DNA of 10,761 nucleotides from the NCBI GenBank assembly GCA_030682505.1, contig JAUXOH010000147.1:1-10761 (forward strand), in the 5' to 3' direction. This DNA comes from Candidatus Didemnitutus sp. (GTDB lineage Bacteria > Verrucomicrobiota > Verrucomicrobiia > Opitutales > Opitutaceae). The position numbers were made by a program, and so were the translations under genes. Numbering within the stretch: position 1 is the stretch's first letter; every line of letters starts with the position of its first letter. The notes beneath the pieces were generated by a model. That model was not told the DNA's origin and made no database searches. It was given only the letters and a program-made list of their open reading frames with translations. Positions 1 to 5,131 of this stretch are shown here, piece by piece.

Positions 1-58
1 TCCGAAGACCGTTCAGTCCCTTCTGCAGCTGTGCTTCGCGCGCCCGGAATTTCGCCCG

Positions 59-931
59 GTGTGTGAAGCGGCGGCAGACCCGCTGCGGCCGGACCTGAGC
101 CCCAAAATTGAAGGGACCAAAGGGTCGGGTGGGGTGCCGCCGCTGCAGAAGGATCGAGACTCCGCGCTGCCTTCCGTTTCGCCGTGCCTGCCCGTCCGAT
201 CAGAATTCGGCGCCTTCAAGGGACGACACCGCGGCGAGCGTTGCTTCGTGGTGGGCTGCGCGCCGTCCTTGGCAAAATTGGATCTGGGCCGACTCGCCGG
301 CGAGACGGTGTTCACCGTGAACCGGGGCTATTTGGCGGCGAAGCTGGGTTTGCCCACGGCCACTTACCATGTGGTGTCGGATCCCCAGACCTACCAAGCC
401 TACAGCCGCGAGATCCGGGAGGCCGCCGTTGGTCAACGTTTCTACCGCTCCGATGTCTGGGAATTGCAGGAATATTCCGGCGCGGTTGATCGCGAGTCGG
501 CGGTGCGTTTTCCGTTTCATTGGGCGCCGACCATGGATGAGGGACACTTTTCCGTGGATGCTTCGGCGGGAGTCTATCGGGGCTTTACTGTGGTACTGGA
601 CGCCGTCCAACTCGCCTTCATGATGGGCTTCGCTGAGGTCTACATCATCGGCTGCGATCTGGATTACAGCGGTCCCATGAGCCACGTCTACGGCACGGGA
701 GCCTACGAGCAGAGGAGAATCGACGAAATGCCGATCGTGCGCGTGCTCCAAGCCATGGCGGTCGCGGCCGCGGTTTTTCAGCGCAGTGGCCGTGTTCTTG
801 CCAATGCCGGTGTCGGCGGATGCCTCGACACGATTCCGCGGGTGCCCTTCTCGTCGCTCTTCGACGCGGGAGACGCGCCGACCGACCCGGGCAGCCGCAC
901 CTGCCTCGATCCCGCCACCGTCGAGCTGTAA
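59..931 (+). CDS. GT42/MAF-like (DUF115-type) glycosyltransferase, possibly 5'-partial
   Basis: Probable transferase that moves a nucleotide-activated sugar, plausibly a sialic-acid-like sugar, onto an acceptor. Seen: a glycine-rich nucleotide-binding motif of the form FVVGCAPSL near residues 63-71, a VNR motif about 25 residues later, and a conserved core ending in VYIIGCDLDY (about 194-203) followed by SHVYG. This order resembles the CstII sialyltransferase family and the flagellin-modifying MAF/DUF115 proteins (family knowledge). The next gene is a CMP-sugar synthetase, so donor synthesis and transfer are paired. The start is uncertain: GTG 59 is the first in-frame start inside the window, but the frame is open to base 2 and no Shine-Dalgarno is visible. 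Recognisable homology begins only near residue 55. The true start may lie outside the window, or at GTG 134. The first 50 residues are low-complexity and not recognised. Confidence 0.7.
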   Translation: MCEAAADPLRPDLSPKIEGTKGSGGVPPLQKDRDSALPSVSPCLPVRSEFGAFKGRHRGERCFVVGCAPSLAKLDLGRLAGETVFTVNRGYLAAKLGLPTATYHVVSDPQTYQAYSREIREAAVGQRFYRSDVWELQEYSGAVDRESAVRFPFHWAPTMDEGHFSVDASAGVYRGFTVVLDAVQLAFMMGFAEVYIIGCDLDYSGPMSHVYGTGAYEQRRIDEMPIVRVLQAMAVAAAVFQRSGRVLANAGVGGCLDTIPRVPFSSLFDAGDAPTDPGSRTCLDPATVEL

Positions 932-1008
932 CTTCACCCGCCTGTTTCCGGCGCCCTGAGTGGGGCCCGAGGCCGGTTTTCCTACGCCAATTTCGAACCC
1001 CCCATTTC

Positions 1009-2316
1009 ATGAACCGAAAAAAAGTCGTCGCCTTCCTGCCCGCCAAAGGTTCGAGCGATCGCGTGCCGAACAAGAATACGCGCATTTTCAACGGGGAGCC
1101 GTTCTTCGTCTTCACCCTCCGGAAGCTGCTGCGTTGTGAGGCCATCGACGAGGTCTACCTTGACTCGGAGGACCCGGAAATTCTCGCCATCGGCGAGCGG
1201 ATGGGGGCAAAAACTTTGCGGCGTGATCGCGCACTCGCCGACAACAAGACGGACGGTCACCAGTTGTTCGCCAACGAAGTGCGGCAGGTGGAAGCTGATA
1301 TTTACGTGCAGCATCTTTGCACGAGTCCGTTCGTGCGCGACAGCACGATCCGGGCGGCGATCGAGCGCGTGGCGACTGATGCCACTTGCGACTCCGTCGT
1401 GCTGGGGCGTCAGGACAAATACTACCACTGGAAGGACAATCAGCCCGCTTACGATATCTCCCGCATTCCGAACAGCGTCGACCTGCCGCAGGAGCAATCC
1501 GAAGCCATGGCGCTTTATGTGGTGAGAGCGGACGCCGCTAAAGCGACCCAGCGGCGCATCGGCAACGCGCCGGCCATGATTTACGGGGATCCGCTTGAGC
1601 TGATCGACGTCAATACCGAGGAGGATCTTCGCTTGGCCGAGCTCGTCGGCGCCGGGATTCTGGCCGAGGAGGTCAAGAAGCTGACGCTCCTTGGACGCTT
1701 TCTTTCCAGTCCGATCCTTTCGGACATTCTGGATGAGTTCCAAATCAACGGCGTGCTTGGGCCGCACTACCAAAGCAACCTTCCGGGTGCGAAAATCTTC
1801 GGCCGGGCGCGGACCCTGCACATTCGGGAGGCAACCGCCCACGATCCGAAGGAGAGCATTTACGAGGCGCTGCAATCCTACCGCCAGGTGGTCAACAACG
1901 ACATCATCCTCGTCAAGTCGGAGGTTCCCGGACTGGCCTACTTTGGCGAACTCAACATGTCGCTGGCGATTCGCTCCGGCGCGATTGGGACGATTGTCGC
2001 GGGAGTCACCCGAGACAGCAAGGCGACCGCCGCGGCGGGGTTTCCCGTCTTTGCGCGCGGAACCTACTGCAAAGATGTCAAGGGGCGCGGTGCGGTGGAG
2101 TCGATCAACAAGCCGATCGTCATCGACGGCGTGACGATCTCACCGAGCGATCTGGTCTTTGCCGACCAAGATGGCGTGGTCGTGATTCCTTCCCGGATGG
2201 AAGTCGCCGTCTTGCGGCGCGCGATCGAAGTGATGAGCAGCGAGAAGAACATCATTCGAGATGTGTGCGAAGATTTCGATGTCAACGGGTTGGTCGAGAA
2301 GTACGGATTTTTCTGA
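1009..2316 (+). CDS. NeuA-type CMP-sugar synthetase fused to an RraA/pyruvate-aldolase-like domain
   Basis: A 435-residue two-domain protein. Residues 1 to about 225 are an acylneuraminate cytidylyltransferase: the N-terminal signature LPAKGSSDRVPNKN (9-22) is the CTP-binding loop of NeuA/KdsB-like enzymes, and IDVNTEEDL near residue 205 is their usual C-terminal motif. These enzymes make CMP-activated nonulosonic acids. Residues about 240-435 match the RraA / 4-hydroxy-4-methyl-2-oxoglutarate aldolase fold: GEL (Glu314), then exactly 20 residues to Arg335-Asp336 of VTRD, then GFPVFARG. The aspartate often found before the glycine of the VDG..RD motif is Ala here. NeuA enzymes are usually about 230 residues, so the second domain is an addition. 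ATG 1009 is chosen because the domain begins there; the frame is open upstream to 820 but would overlap the preceding gene. No clear Shine-Dalgarno is visible. It probably forms an operon with the transferase 77 bases upstream. Confidence 0.85.
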   Translation: MNRKKVVAFLPAKGSSDRVPNKNTRIFNGEPFFVFTLRKLLRCEAIDEVYLDSEDPEILAIGERMGAKTLRRDRALADNKTDGHQLFANEVRQVEADIYVQHLCTSPFVRDSTIRAAIERVATDATCDSVVLGRQDKYYHWKDNQPAYDISRIPNSVDLPQEQSEAMALYVVRADAAKATQRRIGNAPAMIYGDPLELIDVNTEEDLRLAELVGAGILAEEVKKLTLLGRFLSSPILSDILDEFQINGVLGPHYQSNLPGAKIFGRARTLHIREATAHDPKESIYEALQSYRQVVNNDIILVKSEVPGLAYFGELNMSLAIRSGAIGTIVAGVTRDSKATAAAGFPVFARGTYCKDVKGRGAVESINKPIVIDGVTISPSDLVFADQDGVVVIPSRMEVAVLRRAIEVMSSEKNIIRDVCEDFDVNGLVEKYGFF

Positions 2317-2360
2317 CCGCCCCCGATCGTTCCTGCTCCCGGAAGCGCAGCGCGTTCGGC

Positions 2361-2711
2361 TTGGAACGACCAGCGCGTGCGAGGGAAACCAGTCATGATC
2401 ATGCGACGCGCGCTCAACTCGCGGTCCATCTTGGACGGGTCTCACAATCTCAAGCTGACTTCGCCCCGGGCTCGCTCGATCTGATCTACCTGGATGGATA
2501 CGCGCATGACGGACAACTCGGTGGGCGAACCCTGGACACCTGGTGGTCGAGATTGAAGGTCGGCGGGATATTCGCAGGGCACGACTATCACCCGGATTGG
2601 AAACCGACGGTGGAGGCGGTGGACAAGTTTTGCTCCCAACACGGGCTCTTGCTTCAGACGACAGCGGCCGACTTTTTCCCGAGTTGGTATGTGCGGAAGA
2701 CGAAAGAGTGA
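2361..2711 (+). pseudogene. C-terminal remnant of a class I SAM-dependent methyltransferase
   Basis: The frame ending at 2711 encodes the C-terminal half of a Methyltransf_24-like domain. Seen: SLDLIYLDGYAHDG (motif with the acidic residue after strand 4), then a conserved tryptophan and LKVGGIFAGHDY, then a terminal strand pair ending in SWYVRK. The N-terminal half, which should carry the SAM-binding glycine motif, is absent. Upstream, the same frame gives arginine-rich, unrecognisable sequence that runs into the fused synthetase gene. No good start exists after 2316; TTG 2361 is only the first possible one, and there is no Shine-Dalgarno. The fragment most likely survives from a deletion or rearrangement of a sugar- or protein-modifying methyltransferase. 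It could instead be an expressed truncated protein, but without SAM-binding residues it should be inactive. Confidence 0.55.
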
Positions 2712-2925
2712 GGAGTCAGCAATGCGGTCCGGCGGTTTCGCCGAAATTGGTGTTTTGGACACAGCGTTGCTTTGATTTTCAGCCACCGAGGATCGCCGTG
2801 GAACTCGGGTCATCTGGCTGGGCAGCGTTGACCGATGGCGTGCTTCTTGCCGCGGGAAGAGGGGAAACTCCATCCGGTCCTGGCACCGGTTGCGGGCTCA
2901 CGGCCGAGTGACGAAAGACAGACGC

Positions 2926-2955
2926 GAAAAATCCCCCGGGATTGGACCGGGGGAT
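2926..2955 (-). terminator. Rho-independent terminator of the flagellin genes
   Basis: A perfect 9-bp inverted repeat (2931-2939 with 2947-2955, 7-base loop) is followed on the minus strand by a run of five T (complement of A 2927-2931). It lies about 135 bases after the flagellin 1 stop codon in the right orientation to end flagellin transcripts. Confidence 0.8.
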
Positions 2956-3025
2956 CTCTGACGAATAACGTGACCCGCGTGGTGGGTCCGTCCCGTCGCT
3001 CGGGTGGTTGTCTCGCCGCCCGTAG

Positions 3026-3076
3026 CCCGGCCGCCCTTGCGGGCGACCGGGTGGTTGGGCGAATCAGAACAACCAC
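3026..3076 (-). repeat. Paired hairpins in the flagellin 1 3' UTR
   Basis: Stem 3026-3036 with 3041-3051 pairs over 11 positions with one mismatch. A second stem of 7 bp joins 3051-3057 to 3070-3076 with a 12-base loop. The 10-mer CGGGTGGTTG occurs directly repeated at 3001-3010 and 3048-3057. Neither hairpin has a T-tract, so they look like structured 3' UTR rather than terminators; they could protect flagellin mRNA from 3' exonucleases (inference). Confidence 0.4.
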
Positions 3077-3090
3077 TAGAACATTCCAAC

Positions 3091-3843
3091 TTAGCTGATG
3101 AGCCGCAGGGCGGACTGTGAGCTTTGGTTGGCCTGGGCCAGCATGGCGGTGCCAGCTTGGACCATGATGTTCCAGCGTGCGAGTTGCGTGGACTCGGCGG
3201 CGATGTCCACGTCGGCGATCCGGCTGTTGGCAGCCTCGAGGTTCGCCTTGTTGACCGAGGTCAACTCAGCGGCAAAGCCGAGGCGGCTCTGCTCCGCGCC
3301 GTTGGCGGCGCGATCGGTGGCGACAGCCTTGATCGCACTGTCGATCGAGGTGGAGCTGCCGATGGTGACGGTGCCGACCGAGCTACCGAAATCGCGCGCA
3401 GCGACGGTGACGCCGGCAACGTCGAAGGAGCCGAAGACACTGATGCCGTTGAACGTTTCGTCTTCGAGCTTCGTGAGTTCAGCGGCGAGCGCCGTGAACT
3501 CCGTTTCGTAGTTGGCGATGTCATCGGCGGTCTTGGTGCCGTCCGTGTAGAGCGTCGACAATTCGGCCATACGATCGAGCACCTTGGCGGCGACCTTGTA
3601 GGCGCCATCTTGGGTTTGCAGGAACGAGGTCGCATTGCCGATGTTCGCCTGGGTGGCACCTTGACGACGGGCAGCGGCCGACAGTTTCATGGAAACCGCG
3701 AGACCGCCGGCGTCATCCGCCGGGTTAACGATTTTGGATCCGCTCGACAGCCGGTTAAGGCTTCGGGCCAGTTGTTCATTCGAAGCAGCGAGGTTGTTTG
3801 AGGCAACGGTCGCCGAGTAGTTGGAGTTAATAACGACTGACAT
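3091..3843 (-). CDS. Flagellin 1 (minimal D0/D1 type)
   Basis: Filament subunit, 250 residues, exported by the flagellar type III system and polymerised below the FliD cap. Seen: the flagellin N-terminus with INSNYSATVASNNL and SLNRLSSGSKIVNPADDAGGL, and the C-terminus with ANSRIADVDIAAES and a terminal LAQANQSSQSALRLIS. These are the D0/D1 helices of the family. Enteric flagellins are near 500 residues, so the surface D2/D3 domains are absent here; only about 50 central residues (roughly 125-180) vary. That centre is rich in Ser/Thr, which would suit O-glycosylation. The start ATG has AAGGAT 7 bases upstream. It is the second of two tandem copies, about 83% identical to flagellin 2, and has its own leader hairpin and a possible sigma54 site. 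The family is certain; which paralogue it corresponds to is not. Confidence 0.97.
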   Translation of the reverse strand: MSVVINSNYSATVASNNLAASNEQLARSLNRLSSGSKIVNPADDAGGLAVSMKLSAAARRQGATQANIGNATSFLQTQDGAYKVAAKVLDRMAELSTLYTDGTKTADDIANYETEFTALAAELTKLEDETFNGISVFGSFDVAGVTVAARDFGSSVGTVTIGSSTSIDSAIKAVATDRAANGAEQSRLGFAAELTSVNKANLEAANSRIADVDIAAESTQLARWNIMVQAGTAMLAQANQSSQSALRLIS

Positions 3844-3850
3844 GGTATCT

Positions 3851-3880
3851 ATCCTTGATTTATGCGACGTCCGTCGTCGC
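3851..3880 (-). promoter_or_regulatory. Flagellin 1 leader stem-loop and Shine-Dalgarno (CsrA-like site pair)
   Basis: On the minus strand a 6-bp perfect stem (3864-3869 with 3875-3880) presents the pentaloop ACGGA. Eighteen bases further on, a second GGA lies inside the Shine-Dalgarno AAGGAT (3851-3856). An ANGGA loop plus a GGA over the ribosome site is the layout recognised by CsrA (family knowledge). The same arrangement precedes flagellin 2. Binding itself is inferred. Confidence 0.45.
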
Positions 3881-3954
3881 CACGGGATTCGGAGAGTTCA
3901 GTGCCGGTCCGCACCGTTCGAGGCGTAAGCCTCAAAGTGATTTTGCACTGGGAG

Positions 3955-3970
3955 TGCAGGAGAGTATCCA
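3955..3970 (-). promoter_or_regulatory. Candidate sigma54 (RpoN) promoter for flagellin 1
   Basis: Read on the minus strand, TGGATACTCTCCTGCA has the invariant GG and GC separated by exactly 10 bases, a TGG at -24 and TGCA at -12. It departs from the consensus TGGCAC-N5-TTGCA at several less strict positions. It lies about 110 bases before the flagellin 1 start and overlaps a TGCACT/AGTGCA inverted repeat (3944-3958). An NtrC-type activator with GAFTGA is encoded at the right edge of the window. Confidence 0.32.
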
Positions 3971-4018
3971 GATTCTGTTCCGTGCTTGGCTTGCCAGAGG
4001 GCTACTCTGTGCGCGGCG

Positions 4019-4038
4019 GGGCCGGGGGTGGCCGGCCC
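4019..4038 (-). repeat. GC hairpin just after flagellin 2
   Basis: A 7-bp perfect stem (4019-4025 with 4032-4038, 6-base loop) begins about 20 bases after the flagellin 2 stop. No T-tract follows, so complete termination is unlikely and read-through into flagellin 1 is possible. It could act as a partial terminator or an RNA stabiliser between the two genes. Confidence 0.35.
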
Positions 4039-4056
4039 TGCCGGGCGAAGCGGTTT

Positions 4057-4809
4057 TTACTGGAGGAGACGCAGAGCGACCTGCGAGCTCTGGTTGGCCT
4101 GGGCGAGCATGGCGGTGCCGGCTTGGACCATGACATTCCAGCGCGCAAGTTGCGTGGATTCGTGAGCGACATCGACGTCCGCGATCCGGCTGTTGGCCGC
4201 CTCGAGGTTCGCCTTGTTGACCGCGGTTAATTCGGCGGCATAGCCGAGGCGGCTTTGCTCCGCGCCGTTGGCGGCGCGATCCGTGGCGACGTTCTTGATC
4301 GCATTGTCGATCGAGGTGGCGTCGCTGATGGTGACGGATCCAAGCGAGCTTGCGAGGTCACGAGCCGCCACGCTGACGCCAGCGACGGTCAGGGCGCTGT
4401 AGACGCTTTGGCCGTTGAACTGCTCGGTGCCGAGCTTGGTGAGCTCCGCATTCAGTGCGGTGAACTCGGTGGCGTAGTTGGCGATATCATCGGTGGTCTT
4501 GGTGCCGTCGGTGTAGAGCGTGGACAACTCGGCCATACGATCGAGCACCTTGGCGGTGATCTTGTAGGCGCCGTCTTGGGTTTGCAGGAACGACACGGCA
4601 TTGCCGATGATCGCCTGGGTGGCACCTTGGCGACGAGCCGCCGCGGTCAATTTCATGGAAACAGCAAGACCGCCCGCGTCGTCAGACGGGGAAACAATGC
4701 GGGATCCACTGGAGAGCCGGTTGAGGCTCTTTTGCAGCATCGTGTTGGACGCTGCGAGGTTGTTCGACGCGACCGTTGCCGCGTAGTTGGAGTTAATAAC
4801 GACTGACAT
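4057..4809 (-). CDS. Flagellin 2 (minimal D0/D1 type)
   Basis: Second filament subunit, also 250 residues, upstream of and parallel to flagellin 1. It shows the same conserved ends (INSNYAATVASNNL; ANSRIADVDVAHES; final ALRLLQ). By hand alignment about 43 of 250 positions differ from flagellin 1; about half of these fall between residues 125 and 175, the part that should face outward. The start is the ATG at 4807-4809, preceded by AAGGAAG and identical in its first eight codons to flagellin 1. The reading frame is open far upstream (to about 5223), but that extension is basic, unlike flagellin, and would run through the promoter, so it is rejected. Transcription is expected from the sigma28 site at 4977-5003, giving a leader of about 160 bases. 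It is probably the major flagellin because its promoter is better, but that is inference. Confidence 0.97.
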   Translation of the reverse strand: MSVVINSNYAATVASNNLAASNTMLQKSLNRLSSGSRIVSPSDDAGGLAVSMKLTAAARRQGATQAIIGNAVSFLQTQDGAYKITAKVLDRMAELSTLYTDGTKTTDDIANYATEFTALNAELTKLGTEQFNGQSVYSALTVAGVSVAARDLASSLGSVTISDATSIDNAIKNVATDRAANGAEQSRLGYAAELTAVNKANLEAANSRIADVDVAHESTQLARWNVMVQAGTAMLAQANQSSQVALRLLQ

Positions 4810-4814
4810 GGTAT

Positions 4815-4847
4815 CTTCCTTGATTTTAAGCGCGACGTCCGTGTCGC
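4815..4847 (-). promoter_or_regulatory. Flagellin 2 leader stem-loop and Shine-Dalgarno (CsrA-like site pair)
   Basis: On the minus strand a 5-bp stem (4832-4836 with 4843-4847) displays the hexaloop ACGGAC. Twenty-one bases downstream, the Shine-Dalgarno AAGGAAG (4815-4821) holds a second GGA. Compared with flagellin 1 the stem and spacing differ slightly but the ACGGA loop is kept, which points to the loop as the functional part. Confidence 0.45.
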
Positions 4848-4861
4848 AATCGGCTCCGGGA

Positions 4862-4883
4862 GAAAAGGCCCCGGTGCGGGCCT
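4862..4883 (-). terminator. Possible attenuator hairpin in the flagellin 2 leader
   Basis: On the minus strand a perfect 6-bp stem (4866-4871 with 4878-4883, 6-base loop) is followed by a run of four T and then C. It lies between the sigma28 promoter and the start codon, so it could end part of the transcripts early. The T-run is short and the call is weak. Confidence 0.25.
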
Positions 4884-4976
4884 GCCTTGTTTCTGATTCG
4901 CGGCAAGGGAAGTAACGGCGCGGTGGGCGAAATGATTTAGCAAAAAAGGGCCGGGATATTTTTCCGCCCGTCGTTT

Positions 4977-5003
4977 TCATCGTCCCGCGGTCGCGGGTCT
5001 TTA
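4977..5003 (-). promoter_or_regulatory. Sigma28 (FliA) promoter for flagellin 2
   Basis: Minus strand: TAAAGACC (4996-5003), an 11-base spacer, then GACGATGA (4977-4984). The known FliA consensus is TAAAGTTT-N11-GCCGATAA; the match is 6 of 8 in each box with exact spacing. Predicted transcription start is near 4970. It shares the 322-base region between flagellin 2 and fliD with a divergent fliD promoter. Confidence 0.62.
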
Positions 5004-5075
5004 CGCTCGGCGGCGCGAGCAAGAAAGGGGGGAAAAAACGGGCCTCGAAAAAAGCCTTTGTGGCCTCCGAATCGC

Positions 5076-5102
5076 TTAACTTTTTGTCCGAGTGGTCGAT
5101 AC
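5076..5102 (+). promoter_or_regulatory. Sigma28 (FliA) promoter for fliD
   Basis: TTAACTTT (5076-5083), an 11-base spacer, then GTCGATAC (5095-5102): 6 of 8 matches to each FliA box with the exact consensus spacing. The predicted start near 5109 gives a leader of about 22 bases before the ATG at 5132. This also argues against the upstream start at 5060. Confidence 0.55.
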
Positions 5103-5131
5103 TGGTATGGGGCATTCTTGCCTCATCACTT

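Larger units (their letters stand above)
2712..3090. other. Intergenic region between converging genes
   Basis: This 379-base stretch separates the methyltransferase remnant from the end of flagellin 1. No convincing gene was seen on either strand; the open frames here are arginine/proline/glycine-rich shadows. It contains a small hairpin (stem 2730-2734 with 2739-2743, no T-tract), the strong minus-strand terminator at 2926-2955, and the GC hairpins at 3026-3076 that would lie in the 3' UTR of flagellin 1. The left part (2712-2920) may be further decayed sequence from the rearrangement that cut the methyltransferase. Confidence 0.6.

Noticed and set aside
820..1008. Longer start for the synthetase fusion at 820
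   Set aside because: The extra 63 residues are Arg/Pro-rich, overlap the transferase gene, and precede a standard NeuA N-terminus at ATG 1009.
3124..3801. Long plus-strand open frames over both flagellins (also 4255-4806)
   Set aside because: They are mirror frames of strongly conserved flagellin genes, rich in Gly/Arg/Asp with no recognisable domain.
3944..3958. A second sigma54-like reading of the TGCACT/AGTGCA repeat
   Set aside because: The -24 GG would be TG, breaking the nearly invariant dinucleotide; the overlapping site at 3955-3970 with GG-N10-GC is better.
5060..5131. FliD start at 5060
   Set aside because: The 24 extra residues do not resemble FliD and the stretch contains the predicted promoter boxes; the family begins at the ATG at 5132.
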